Origin: Alphaproteobacteria bacterium | GTDB taxonomy: Bacteria > Pseudomonadota > Alphaproteobacteria > Sphingomonadales > Rhodothalassiaceae | NCBI GenBank assembly: GCA_003695555.1 | Contig: RFIU01000033.1 | Location: 1 to 14,370, forward strand | Length of the DNA stretch: 14,370 nt | Reading direction: 5' to 3' | Shown: positions 5,919-13,599 of the stretch, one piece after another | Layout of the letters: every line of letters begins with the position of its first letter | How positions within the stretch are numbered: position 1 is the stretch's first letter | Position numbers and translations under genes: made by a program | Notes under the pieces: model-generated | What the model was told of the DNA's origin: nothing | The model's database searches: none | What the model saw: only the letters and a program-made list of their open reading frames with translations

Positions 5919-8312
5919 TCAGGCTTCGCGGATCTCGATCAGCGGGACGGAGGGGACCTCGCCTGCCTCGAAGGCTTCGAGCGAAATTTCCAGCCGATCG
6001 CTCGCAAAACGCACCGGCACGTCGAACTCGAAGCCGGCAGTGAGCACCGCACCGGCAGCCGGCGGTGTGTCGAAACTGATGATCCCGGTCGCGGGATCGA
6101 GGCTCCAGCCGCTCGTCACTTCCCCCCCGTCGATCGCGATCCGCACGCTGCCGGCAACCGGGCGGGTGATCCGCCGGATCTGCGGATCGCCGCCGGCCGT
6201 GCCGTACTGCTTGACGAGCGCGAAGGCGAGCGTGTTGCCGTCTCCGCTGCCGAGCGGCTGATCAAAGGGGGTGACCGGTTCATCCGGCCGGCTGGCCGAT
6301 GAATGATCCATCCAGTCCTTGAAACGGAAAGCGAAGGCGCGCCCCTGACGCGCCCGGAAGAAGTCCAGCAGATCGGCGAGATCACGGGTCGATCGGATGC
6401 CGGTGGCGATGTCGTATTCGGCGCGCGCGTCGGCCCAGTCCTGATTGCGCCGCTCATGACCCGAGGCGGTCACCACCACATTCGTCGAGAATCGCGGACC
6501 ACCGCGCGATCCGAAGCTCAGTGTCTCGGGCAGGCGGACGTCGTGAAAGCCCTGCATGTCGGTCTCCTCGGCCGGTTCGAAGAACAGCGCACCATCGCGC
6601 ACGAGCTGCGGATAGGCCCAGATGACACGCTCGCCGAAGCTTCGCGCACGGGCATCGGAAAGCGCGCGTTCCATGTTGCGCCAGATGAAGGCATCCGCCG
6701 GATCGAGCACGAAGCCGACGAAATAGCGGGTCTGGCTCAGAGAATAGCCGAGTGCCGCCTCGACCTTGTCAAGGGCCGCCGAGCGTTTTCCCCAGGCGCC
6801 GGCAATGACATGGCTGTAGTCTTCGATCTGAAGGAAATCGAAGGCGGGTGCAGCCCAGGACGCGGTCGGGAAATTGACGCTTTCCAGCATCGGCGCGCTC
6901 TCGTCGAGCACTTGCGGGGTGAAGAACAGCAGGCCGACCTCGGCGCTCGGCCAGAGATTCTTCAGATGGTCGCGAACGGCCAGTGTCGCCGCGCCCAGCT
7001 TGGCGCCCAACCAGTCGAGATAGAGCTGCTGTTCGGCACTCGGCGTCTCGATCGCGCTCTGATGCATCGGCGGCAGCGGCCTGCCGGTCTCGCTCGTATA
7101 GAGAGCCGTCGTCGTCGCGTCATAGAAGTGCGGCACGCGAGCACCGCCCTCGGGCACCCACCACCAGGGTTCGCCGATCTGAAAGAGCGGCGGCAGACCG
7201 GCATCGGCCATCAGTGTACCGAAGGCGGCGAAGACGTCCTTGATGTACTGCAGCGCGGCCGGGCTGGTCGGCGCGATCAGGGTCGAGGGCGGCACCCAGC
7301 CGGTCAGCGCCTCAGTGCCGTCAAAGGCGCGCTGCGACCAGTCGTTCGGCGCGTTCTCGGCCAGCAGTTCGAAGGACACGGACAGCACCAGCGTGAAATC
7401 CATCGCCGCGAGGCGCGCGAAGAAATCGCGATGCCAGGCTTCGCTCGCGGCATTGAGGACAGGCGGGTTCGCGTCGATGACGAAGCGCGTTTCGGCCGCA
7501 TCCCAGGCGAGCCGGTAATAGTGGCTCATCCCGACATAGTGGGTGATCCGCTCGCGATAGCCGAGCTGACGCAGATTGCGCAGGATCCGTTCAGGCGCGA
7601 GGTTGAAGGTGTCGTCATAGCCATTGGCGATGCGGATCGTGTGCGGGGCGACATGATCGTCGGCGAGCTCGAGTTCGGCATGCGCACCTCTCACCCGGAT
7701 GTCGGTGAGCGAGAGCGAGGCGGTGACGGGCGCAAAGCCGCCGGCGCCATCTTCCAGCGGGCCGCTCGATACGCCGTCAAAAGCAGGCGGGATCAGCGAG
7801 ATGAACAGGCGGTCGATGTCGCCGGCATGGACCGGATCGGCCTCGTCCGGCAGCTGGAAGCCGCCGACGAGAGAATCGAAGTCGAGCGTGATGACGGCAT
7901 CTTCCGGTGTGCCCACCGCATAATTCCACAGCCGCACGAACCAGCTTTTCGGATTGCCGGCCGGATCGCGTCCCTCGATGGTGAGCGTCGGCCCGTTGAT
8001 CTGATCGAGCGGCTTCAGACCGCTGCTCTGCCAGCGAAAGGAAAGCGTCACGCCGCGATAATCGCGACGCGTCTCATAGGCGAGCAACGGGTGATCGAAG
8101 CGGTCTTCTGACTCCCAGATCAGACCGGCGAGATCCTCCTTGCGGGTGAAGACGAGGGTGACATCGAGGGCATCGCCGCCCGGTGTCGTGATCGCCGCCA
8201 TCATCGGGCGCGGGAAATTGACCGTCCAGAAGGCGGGGTCGAAGCGGGTGATGTGACGCCGCGCGATCGCATCATCGCGGCGCGGGAACCAGAGCATGGC
8301 GGGGCCGGGCAT
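5919..8312 (-). CDS. Distal tail protein: TIM-barrel-like N-terminal region fused to DUF2460 (RcGTA gp12-like C-terminus)
   Basis: A 797-residue protein. The last 205 residues (about 593-797) are a complete DUF2460/TIGR02217 domain: LPETLSFGSRGGPRFSTNVV, FFRARQGRAFAFRFKDWMDH, SGWSLDPATGIISFDTPPAA and FEFDVPVRFASDRLEISLE. RcGTA gp12 consists of this domain only (about 200 residues). The first 590 residues are extra. Residues 1-230 are beta-rich, probably Ig-like. Residues about 240-580 alternate helices and strands like a glycoside-hydrolase TIM barrel, with GEPWWW (E381) and FLQIEDYS (E497) where clan-A hydrolases carry catalytic acids. The N-terminal part recalls TIM-barrel regions annotated in phage non-contractile tail-sheath proteins. 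ATG at 8312 is supported by GAGG eight bases upstream, nine bases after the tape-measure stop. Carbohydrate binding or cleavage at the cell surface is inference; a purely structural barrel is possible. Confidence 0.88.
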   Translation of the reverse strand: MPGPAMLWFPRRDDAIARRHITRFDPAFWTVNFPRPMMAAITTPGGDALDVTLVFTRKEDLAGLIWESEDRFDHPLLAYETRRDYRGVTLSFRWQSSGLKPLDQINGPTLTIEGRDPAGNPKSWFVRLWNYAVGTPEDAVITLDFDSLVGGFQLPDEADPVHAGDIDRLFISLIPPAFDGVSSGPLEDGAGGFAPVTASLSLTDIRVRGAHAELELADDHVAPHTIRIANGYDDTFNLAPERILRNLRQLGYRERITHYVGMSHYYRLAWDAAETRFVIDANPPVLNAASEAWHRDFFARLAAMDFTLVLSVSFELLAENAPNDWSQRAFDGTEALTGWVPPSTLIAPTSPAALQYIKDVFAAFGTLMADAGLPPLFQIGEPWWWVPEGGARVPHFYDATTTALYTSETGRPLPPMHQSAIETPSAEQQLYLDWLGAKLGAATLAVRDHLKNLWPSAEVGLLFFTPQVLDESAPMLESVNFPTASWAAPAFDFLQIEDYSHVIAGAWGKRSAALDKVEAALGYSLSQTRYFVGFVLDPADAFIWRNMERALSDARARSFGERVIWAYPQLVRDGALFFEPAEETDMQGFHDVRLPETLSFGSRGGPRFSTNVVVTASGHERRNQDWADARAEYDIATGIRSTRDLADLLDFFRARQGRAFAFRFKDWMDHSSASRPDEPVTPFDQPLGSGDGNTLAFALVKQYGTAGGDPQIRRITRPVAGSVRIAIDGGEVTSGWSLDPATGIISFDTPPAAGAVLTAGFEFDVPVRFASDRLEISLEAFEAGEVPSVPLIEIREA

Positions 8313-8321
8313 CTTTTGGCC

Positions 8322-8963
8322 TCAGGCCAGCCCGTCGCTGCGGGCCAGCGCCCGGCGCACCACCCGGGCGATGGTCGCACCGCTCGCCCGCGCCTCGTCT
8401 TCGGCCATCGGAGACAGAACATTGACGGTGATGCGGATGTCACGGCCATTTTCGCCGCTGATGCGACGGGTCGGCACCACCTCGCCGGCATGTCGGGGGA
8501 TGACCAGCTCGGGCCCGCGTTCGCCGACCAGATAGGGCCGGTTCGGTGCGATCGGCCCGCCATCGGCCCGGCCGGGCAGGCCGAGGCCGCCGAGGATGAT
8601 GCGCCCCAGCGTGCCGGTCGTCCCCGGATCGAAACCCGGCAGCAGGACCTGCAGGGCACGGGCCGCTATCTCGTCGAGGATGCCGATCGCCACCTGTTTC
8701 AATGACTGGAAATTGAGCCGCCCGGTGCGGGCGAATTCTGCCAGCGTTCGGCCGAGGGTGTCGAAGACGCGCTTGCCGGCCTCGCCGATACGCTTCTGAT
8801 CCTCGGCCACTGCGCGGGCGAAGTCGTGGAACTGCCGGCGCGGGGTCGCCAGCGCCGTACCGAGGCCGCGGATGCCATCCTCGATCTCGGCGATGTCTCG
8901 ACGGAACTGTCCGGTGTCCGTGCGAAGCTGCTGCGTGAGGTGGTCGAGCCGGTCATTCATCAT
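8322..8963 (-). CDS. Short tail tape-measure protein (RcGTA gp11-like)
   Basis: A 213-residue protein, close to the 219 residues of RcGTA g11 and far shorter than tape measures of ordinary siphophages. Residues 1-60 are charged and helical, suiting a coiled coil. A hydrophobic helix lies around 90-108. The family hallmark GRADGGPIAPNRPYLVGERG is followed by PELVIP (about 131-156). The start at 8963 (or ATG 8960) fits GGGG about nine bases upstream. It overlaps the preceding gene by 11 bases, indicating translational coupling. A start at 9002 in the same frame would lie deep in the neighbour. The protein should set tail length and fill the tube before DNA passage. Confidence 0.88.
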   Translation of the reverse strand: MMNDRLDHLTQQLRTDTGQFRRDIAEIEDGIRGLGTALATPRRQFHDFARAVAEDQKRIGEAGKRVFDTLGRTLAEFARTGRLNFQSLKQVAIGILDEIAARALQVLLPGFDPGTTGTLGRIILGGLGLPGRADGGPIAPNRPYLVGERGPELVIPRHAGEVVPTRRISGENGRDIRITVNVLSPMAEDEARASGATIARVVRRALARSDGLA

Positions 8964-9222
8964 CGCATGATTCCCCTTCTTCAGATGTGCCCTTCGAAGC
9001 ACCCGCCGCGATTTCCTGCGCCAGTGCCGCCATTTCCGCCCGCGTCATCGCCCGCACCGAAGGCCGGGGTGGCAACGCCTGCCCCAATGCTGCGCAAAGC
9101 TCGATCGGGGTCGCACGCCAGAAGGTCTCCGGCGGCCAGCCGAGCCGTTGCTGCGCCAGTCCCAGCAGCGTCAGCCAGTCCGTGCGTGCGGGGTGCGAGC
9201 GGGGGGTGCCGTCAGCCGCCAT
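8953..9222 (-). CDS. Small tail-assembly chaperone-like protein (DUF2376 / TIGR02216, RcGTA g10.1-like)
   Basis: An 89-residue protein with the family core DWLTLLGLAQQRLGWPPETF followed by WRATPIELCAALG, matching the small gene found between the gp10 and gp11 homologues in RcGTA-type clusters. The start at 9222 has AGAGG close upstream and gives the normal length. In-frame codons further upstream would push it 69 bases into the preceding gene. It overlaps both neighbours by 11 bases. By analogy with other phages it is thought to act with the preceding protein as chaperone for the tape measure. The C-terminus is Glu/Asp-rich. Confidence 0.82.
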   Translation of the reverse strand: MAADGTPRSHPARTDWLTLLGLAQQRLGWPPETFWRATPIELCAALGQALPPRPSVRAMTRAEMAALAQEIAAGASKGTSEEGESCDDE

Positions 9223-9562
9223 CCGCCTCTTTCCGGTCACCGCAGAGCGCCGCTTCGAGCAGGCGACGATAGGCGGCAAGCGCCTCGGCAAGACCGCTCT
9301 TCAGGATCGCTTCACCCAGCTCGGCGGGCGTCAGGCGTCGCTCCTTGCCGTCAGCCACGAGGCAGAAGTGAAACAGGTGGGCGATATCAGAAAGCCTCGT
9401 ACGGCCTTCTGCCGCCTCCTCTACCAGGGCGAGGATCGGCTTGCCTTCGGCCTCGGCGGCGGCCAGCGCGGCGAAGCTCGGGCACAGGACATGCCGCCGT
9501 CCCTGAAGCGTGATCGCCACCTCGCCGCGGGCCGGGTTGCAGAGTTCGTTGCCCTTGCTCAT
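9212..9562 (-). CDS. Gene-transfer-agent-type tail assembly chaperone (RcGTA gp10-like)
   Basis: A 116-residue protein of the GTA gp10 / Phage_TAC_11 type: NPARGEVAITLQGRRHVLCP, a helical SFAALAAAEAEGKPILALVE block, and LTPAELGEAILKSGLAEAL near the C-terminus. The start at 9562 has GGAG about nine bases upstream and lies four bases after the major tail protein stop. The open frame continues upstream to 9823, but that part is antisense-like and overlaps the tail protein gene. It is expected to bind the tape measure and guide tail-tube polymerisation. Confidence 0.85.
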   Translation of the reverse strand: MSKGNELCNPARGEVAITLQGRRHVLCPSFAALAAAEAEGKPILALVEEAAEGRTRLSDIAHLFHFCLVADGKERRLTPAELGEAILKSGLAEALAAYRRLLEAALCGDRKEADGG

Positions 9563-9566
9563 CGGC

Positions 9567-9989
9567 CTAGACTCCGCTGCCGGCGGCAAAGGCCACCGGG
9601 CCCGCCGATTCGAGCGAGAGCGTATAGGTCCGCTCGCCGTCATGGTCGCCCGAATAGTCGAGGCTTGCGACCAGAAAAGGGCCTTCGAACCGGTCGCCGT
9701 TCTCAAAGACGATGCGATAGTTGGCGATGGTGCCGGCAAGGGCTGCGGCACGCAAACCGGCCTCCGCGGCGGAATCCCAGAAGACGCCCGAACCCGAAAC
9801 CGCGATCCGGCGCACGCCCGCACCGCTCAGCAGCTCGCGCCAGCCGGCGGAATCCTTGTTGGTGATCTCCACGGCCTGCGCATCGATGGTGATCGCGCTG
9901 GAACGCAGGCCGGCCACGGTCGAAAAGGTTTCCGGCACCTGGCCGTCGCCGATCTCGATCAGAAAACCACGTCCTGATTCGGCTGGCAT
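9567..9989 (-). CDS. Major tail tube protein, TP901-1 family (RcGTA gp9-like)
   Basis: A 140-residue protein with AGGAGA eight bases before its ATG, suggesting strong translation. It follows the TP901-1 major tail protein pattern: FLIEIGDGQVPETFSTVAGL at 9-28, ITIDAQAVEITNKDSAGWRE at about 33-52, the SGSGVFWDS turn, and a C-terminal FEGPFLVASLDYSGDHDGER segment. The length matches RcGTA g9 homologues. It should form stacked hexameric rings of the tail tube. A 60-base spacer separates it from the tail terminator gene. Confidence 0.92.
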   Translation of the reverse strand: MPAESGRGFLIEIGDGQVPETFSTVAGLRSSAITIDAQAVEITNKDSAGWRELLSGAGVRRIAVSGSGVFWDSAAEAGLRAAALAGTIANYRIVFENGDRFEGPFLVASLDYSGDHDGERTYTLSLESAGPVAFAAGSGV

Positions 9990-10049
9990 GATGAATCTCC
10001 TGACTGAAGGGGGTGAAGAAGTGGGAGGGGTGAAAAGAAGCGGCGCGGT

Positions 10050-10454
10050 TCAGCGCTCGGCAAGCAGGGCGACAAGCCCGAGCCGGCCTTCTCGTCCGCC
10101 ATGACGGGGGCGAACGAGATCGAAGGACCGCAGATCGAGGCGGACCAGACGGAACGCCCCCTCGATCACCACAGGCGGATCGGCAAGTGCGCTGCGCACC
10201 GTTTTGGCGGCACTGAATATCGCGGCATCCGTTTGCGTATCGAGAGCCAGCCGCACGATGATCCGCACGCGCAGCGCCCGTCCGCTCTTGGTTGAGCGAT
10301 CCTCGGCCGCGAACGGCGCGAGCGCGAGATAGGGCGGCACCGCATCGCTCGGTGGTGTCTCGTGGACGACCGGCGCGATGGCGCCCACCGCCGGATCGCC
10401 GGAAAGGCGGGTGACGAGTGCCGTCTGCAGCGCGGCGAGGGCTTCGAGGCTCAT
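10050..10454 (-). CDS. Tail terminator, DUF3168 family (RcGTA gp8-like)
   Basis: A 134-residue protein with the DUF3168 pattern: an N-terminal helix (LEALAALQTALVTRLSGDP), VPPYLALAPF, a central strand-rich part (ALRVRIIVRLALDTQ) and the AAIFSAAKTVRSALADPP helix, ending in a Gly/Arg-rich GREGRLGLVALLAER strand. The start codon overlaps the preceding stop as TGATG, and GGAGG lies 10 bases upstream, so it is translationally coupled to the head closure gene. It should cap the tail tube and contact the head-completion ring. Confidence 0.88.
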   Translation of the reverse strand: MSLEALAALQTALVTRLSGDPAVGAIAPVVHETPPSDAVPPYLALAPFAAEDRSTKSGRALRVRIIVRLALDTQTDAAIFSAAKTVRSALADPPVVIEGAFRLVRLDLRSFDLVRPRHGGREGRLGLVALLAER

Positions 10455-10747
10455 CAGGCGACCTCCTCGCGACAGTCGAGAACCAGCAGACGGCGGTCGC
10501 GATGGTCGATCGCGTGCGATTCGACGACGAGATCGTGACCGCTCCAGCGCAAACCCTGACCGTGGGTGATCCGCACGCCTTCACGGCGAAGAAGGATGCG
10601 ATAGCGTCGCACGACTCGCGTGCGTTCCGTTTCGTCCATCTCGATCGCGGCTCCCTCAGGGACGACACGCGCCCAGACCTCGACCGGCTCTGGCGCATCG
10701 GGGGAGAGTGTCACACGCTCGTGCAGCAGATGGCGGACGGCATTCAT
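10454..10747 (-). CDS. Head closure / head-tail adaptor protein (RcGTA gp7-like, SPP1 gp16-type)
   Basis: A 97-residue beta-rich protein. It has the head-tail adaptor pattern: LHERVTL near the N-terminus, VEVWARVVPEG, ERTRVVRRYRILLRR and a C-terminal GHDLVVESHAIDHRDRRLLV. ATG at 10747 is chosen because AGGAG lies eight bases upstream. An in-frame ATG at 10780 would overlap the connector gene by 20 bases and lacks a ribosome site. It is 13 bases after the connector stop. Expected role: a ring that closes the head below the connector and docks the tail. Confidence 0.85.
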   Translation of the reverse strand: MNAVRHLLHERVTLSPDAPEPVEVWARVVPEGAAIEMDETERTRVVRRYRILLRREGVRITHGQGLRWSGHDLVVESHAIDHRDRRLLVLDCREEVA

Positions 10748-10760
10748 CGACAGGCTCCTT

Positions 10761-11348
10761 TCATCGACCGCCGACGGCATCGAGCCCGATCAGGCGATAG
10801 GGTGAGAGCAGGCTGCGGATCGTTCCGACGATCGGTCCGGGCGCTGACGGCCCTTCCTCATAGAGTTCGGCGATGATCATCAGCAGAGCTTCACGGATCG
10901 GTGCCGGCACCGCGTTCCAGTCGTCGCCATAGCCGGCGGTGAAGTCGATGGTGATCGCACCCGCGCGCCCATCGGTCGGCGGAAACCTCTTGCCTGTCGC
11001 CGGCAGCAGGAACCCGGGTTCGGGTGCAGTCTCGACGCGATAGTCTCCCGGGTCGAGCGTCGCCCAGACTCCGTCGGGGGCACGGCGACGCACCGCCTCG
11101 ACCGAACGCAGCGGCGCGCGCGGCAGGACGAGGCCACGGTCCGCCGTCGGCCAGCGGTCGCGCACCAGCCGCCATGGTCGCGTGATCAGGCTGCGGCGCA
11201 GATATTCTTCCGCATGGCAGCGTGCCGCGACGATCAGCGCTCCGATGCGCGCATCATCGGCGTCATGATCGATCCGCAGGCGGGCTTTCGCCTCGGCCAG
11301 CAGGACCGGCTCTCGGGCCGGCTCGGCAAGCGGGGCAAGCGTCATCAT
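10761..11348 (-). CDS. Head-tail connector protein (gp6-like, TIGR02215 type)
   Basis: A 195-residue protein of the phage connector type. The N-terminal helical region (PVLLAEAKARLRID, IGALIVAARCHAEEYLRRSL) is followed by LITRPWRLVRDRWP and a beta-insert containing DYRVE. The ITIDFTAGYGDDWNAVPAPI block and a final helix (REALLMIIAELYEEG) are diagnostic. The start overlaps the preceding stop by four bases (ATGA), with a weak ribosome site, so coupling is likely. An ATG three bases further in is equally possible. It should form the dodecameric ring below the portal, which itself lies outside this window. Confidence 0.9.
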   Translation of the reverse strand: MMTLAPLAEPAREPVLLAEAKARLRIDHDADDARIGALIVAARCHAEEYLRRSLITRPWRLVRDRWPTADRGLVLPRAPLRSVEAVRRRAPDGVWATLDPGDYRVETAPEPGFLLPATGKRFPPTDGRAGAITIDFTAGYGDDWNAVPAPIREALLMIIAELYEEGPSAPGPIVGTIRSLLSPYRLIGLDAVGGR

Positions 11349-11626
11349 CGTTCGGCGATCCGGATGACAAGCGAGCGTTCGTCGGTGCGCCCGGCGCTCG
11401 TCGTGATGTGATTGGTCAGGCGATAGAGATGGCCACGCACCCCGCCCGAGACACTGGCACGTCGGGCACTTGCGATGCCGCTCTGCATGGCGACGGCAAG
11501 ACCGCCGGCTTCGACCGGTTCCACCGACCAGCTCGAAGACGTCAGGGTTTCATTGGCGGCCAGCCAGTCGCCCCATTCGACCTCGTAATCGACGAGGGCA
11601 GCGGGATCCTTCACAAACACCCGCAT
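11345..11626 (-). CDS. Phage fiber-tail-adaptor-like protein
   Basis: A 93-residue protein. VKDPAALVDYEVEWGDWLAA at the N-terminus and HLYRLTNHITTSAGRTDERS near the C-terminus match a small phage family commonly annotated as fiber-tail adaptor, as far as I can recall. The fold is predicted to be an Ig-like beta sandwich. ATG at 11626 forms a TGATG overlap with the preceding stop; a GTG codon directly before it is in frame. It is absent at this position in RcGTA. Together with the two genes upstream it forms an added cassette between capsid and connector genes. Confidence 0.75.
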   Translation of the reverse strand: MRVFVKDPAALVDYEVEWGDWLAANETLTSSSWSVEPVEAGGLAVAMQSGIASARRASVSGGVRGHLYRLTNHITTSAGRTDERSLVIRIAER

Positions 11627-12015
11627 CACGCCGGATCCCGGATTTCGATGTCGAAGGCCGAGGTGCTGGCAAGATTTCCGGCGGTCAGCACCTGGCTCGT
11701 CATCGTCGTGACGAACAGCAGACGGCCGTTCACGGTATCGAGCAGGGCGACGTGGTCGGCGGTCCCGCTGTCCCCGACCGGTGCGTCCGTCTTGGCGGCG
11801 ACGCTCACCCGGCGGCCCGAGGTCAGCCCGTCGGAGATCGCGAAATCGGCTGCCGTCATGGCGAAGCTCGCCAGCATCCGGCCGGCCGCGCTTTTCGCCG
11901 TATTCGCTTCCGCGAAGCTCAGCGGTTCTCCTTCGGTCAGGGTCATCAGGTCACAGCCGCTCGCAATGACATCAAGAGCGGCATCAAGCACCGCGTCGGA
12001 GACGGATTTCGGCAT
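11626..12015 (-). CDS. Small phage structural protein of unknown function
   Basis: A 129-residue protein preceded by AAGGAG nine bases upstream of its ATG. The N-terminal helix (VSDAVLDAALDVIASGCDLM) and a beta-rich remainder ending in FDIEIRDPA resemble a family of about 120-130 residue phage proteins that sit beside fiber-tail-adaptor-like genes. Its ABC-like spacing of SGRRVSVAAKTDAPVGDSGT and HVALLDTVNGRLLFVTTMTS is typical of that family as I remember it. Function unknown; a capsid-surface or head-vertex component is conceivable. It is coupled to the next gene by a one-base overlap. A run of eight G on the plus strand (12036-12043) lies just upstream. Confidence 0.72.
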   Translation of the reverse strand: MPKSVSDAVLDAALDVIASGCDLMTLTEGEPLSFAEANTAKSAAGRMLASFAMTAADFAISDGLTSGRRVSVAAKTDAPVGDSGTADHVALLDTVNGRLLFVTTMTSQVLTAGNLASTSAFDIEIRDPA

Positions 12016-12069
12016 TGGAAACTCTCCTTGATGAAGGGGGGGGTGGGAGAAAGGAACGGAGACTGCCGC

Positions 12070-13434
12070 TCATTCGCGCGCGCGAATCCGCGCGGCTTCG
12101 GCAGAAACTCTCAGCCGCCGTCCGTTCGGCAGGCCGGGCAGCATTGCGGCCAGGGGAACCACGGGTGCGACGAGGTCGATCCGGGCATTTTCGCAGGGGA
12201 TCCGATGAAGCTGATTCGCCGGCACGGCATCGGAGACAAGCTGCAGGGTCGCCGCTTCGCCGATGAGGCGGTGATGTTGAAGGAACATGGGCGTTCCGGT
12301 CGCAAGGTCGAGAGCGGCGTCGGCGGGGGTGAAGATGACGTGGCGCGTGAGCGTCGGCATGCCCGCCGCGCTTGCCAGTGCGGCCGGCGTGACGCTTGAG
12401 GTCGGGGCGATCGGATCGGCGTTCTCGGCCGCACCGGCGGTCCAGAAGGCGCCGGGATCTAGGCGGTTGCGCTGTTCGGTGATCAGCAGATCATTGCTCG
12501 AAGCCCCGGGACGCAGGGTGAATTCGCTCACCGTTACCGTCAGATTGTGGTTGCTGTCGATTCCGATGGCGCCGAGCGTGATACCGAGCGTCCCGTCGGT
12601 GAAGGCGACGGGAGCGGAGGACAGAGTCTTCGAGAACACGCCTTCGGCGGTGACCGCCGTGACGGTCGTTCCTGCCGCGATATCGGGAAGCGAGAGCGAA
12701 AACAGGTGCGGCAGGGCGACATTCGCCTCGCTGAGGATGGTCGGGCCCGCTGGACCGATGAACCAGCTCTGGGTCATCCCCGAACGCTCGATGAACAGCG
12801 TGCGCTGGCCGGCGGCATCTTCCAGGCTGAGCACGTCCGACCAGTCGCTGTGAACGAAGGCCGTCACCTTGGCAAAGGCAGTGAAGGAACCGGCGGGAAA
12901 GCGCAGGTCGATACGGCTGCCGCTCGCCCGGTCGAATTGTGCGGCGCCATCCACGAGCGTCACGGCGGTGACATTGAAGGGCTGGCTGCCATCGACGGAA
13001 TTCGTGAAATCCGCGAAATGGTGGACGAGGTGGTATCCCGCCCAGACCGCCCGTGCGCCGAGCGGGTCGGTCACCGGCGGTTGCGTGAGCGTGCCGGTGC
13101 GCGGTTTCCACCACAGCCAGCAGGCCGGATCGGCCAGCGCGTCGAGCGCGGGTAGGCGGCAATAGAGCTCGATCCGTCCCGCCGCCTTGTCGAAGTGCAC
13201 GAGCTCGATGGGCAGCGGTTGATCGCCATTGCGATCGAGCGAGATGCGGATGTCGCCGCCATCGGCCTGCGCGCCGGTGGTGGCGTCGAACAGGGCGCCG
13301 GAATGCGCGGTGCCGGTCAATACGCCTTCGTCGATCAGCGCGATGAAGTCGGGATGCGGTCCGCCCGCGACGTTTCCCGCGAGCAGATGAATCGGGGCGC
13401 GCGAAGCATGCGTCTGGCTCAGGCTCATCGGCAT
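12070..13434 (-). CDS. DUF2341/LamG-like surface protein (putative head or tail fibre)
   Basis: A 454-residue beta-rich protein without Cys-rich or membrane parts. ADGGDIRISLDRNG (57-70), LYCRLPALDALADPACWLWW (90-109), WAGYHLVHHF (131-140) and NSVDGS (145-150) follow the DUF2341 layout, in which such a module precedes a concanavalin/LamG-like domain, here about 150-310. The remainder (about 320-454) has no recognisable domain. These modules usually bind sugars or cell-surface ligands. ATG at 13434 has AAGGA four bases upstream; ATG at 13428 gives better spacing (10 bases), so the first two residues are uncertain. No counterpart occurs between capsid and connector genes in RcGTA. Receptor binding on the particle surface is inference from domain type and position. 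Confidence 0.72.
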   Translation of the reverse strand: MPMSLSQTHASRAPIHLLAGNVAGGPHPDFIALIDEGVLTGTAHSGALFDATTGAQADGGDIRISLDRNGDQPLPIELVHFDKAAGRIELYCRLPALDALADPACWLWWKPRTGTLTQPPVTDPLGARAVWAGYHLVHHFADFTNSVDGSQPFNVTAVTLVDGAAQFDRASGSRIDLRFPAGSFTAFAKVTAFVHSDWSDVLSLEDAAGQRTLFIERSGMTQSWFIGPAGPTILSEANVALPHLFSLSLPDIAAGTTVTAVTAEGVFSKTLSSAPVAFTDGTLGITLGAIGIDSNHNLTVTVSEFTLRPGASSNDLLITEQRNRLDPGAFWTAGAAENADPIAPTSSVTPAALASAAGMPTLTRHVIFTPADAALDLATGTPMFLQHHRLIGEAATLQLVSDAVPANQLHRIPCENARIDLVAPVVPLAAMLPGLPNGRRLRVSAEAARIRARE

Positions 13435-13476
13435 TCGGTCCTTGTCCGCAGGTCAGGGCTCGAGGTGAGGGCGGAG

Positions 13477-13510
13477 TCCCGCCGCTGCGGCCGTAACCGG
13501 CCGGGCGGGA
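13477..13510. other. Strong GC-rich hairpin in the spacer after the capsid gene
   Basis: TCCCGCC (13477-13483) pairs with GGCGGGA (13504-13510), and CGGCCG (13488-13493) pairs with CGGCCG (13498-13503) around the loop TAAC, with a four-base bulge on one side. This gives 13 base pairs, nearly all G-C. No T-run follows on either strand, so it is not a typical intrinsic terminator. It lies 43 bases upstream of the DUF2341 gene start. Confidence 0.55.
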
Positions 13511-13573
13511 AGGCAGGGGGGAGGAAAGGCCGGTCATCGGCAATGACGAAACTCCGCCCTCGTTCGGTCGGGC

Positions 13574-13599
13574 CATGTCCCCGTTCCTACGGGGGCATG
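13574..13599 (-). other. Hairpin 44 bases after the major capsid stop codon
   Basis: CATGTCCCCG (13574-13583) and CGGGGGCATG (13590-13599) form a 10-bp stem with one T-G mismatch and the loop TTCCTA. The element lies just 3' of the capsid gene on the minus strand. No T-run follows. An mRNA 3'-end stabiliser or transcript attenuator after a highly expressed capsid gene is plausible. Confidence 0.5.

Noticed and set aside
6303..8111. Open plus-strand frame of about 600 codons antisense to the distal tail protein gene
   Set aside because: Long antisense frames are common in GC-rich genes; the composition is Arg/Gly/Glu-rich with no motif, and the minus-strand product has clear domains.
9205..9225. 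Possible programmed frameshift joining the two chaperone-like genes, as in lambda G/GT
   Set aside because: The genes overlap by 11 bases in different frames, but no slippery heptamer is visible and the second gene has its own start and ribosome site.
12036..12043. Run of eight G between the DUF2341-like gene and the next gene
   Set aside because: It lies outside coding sequence and upstream of an intact ribosome site; no evidence for a regulatory role.
12491..13576. Open minus-strand frame of about 361 codons overlapping the DUF2341-like gene
   Set aside because: Extreme Arg/His/Pro content typical of a shifted frame; the alternative frame gives a coherent beta-rich protein.
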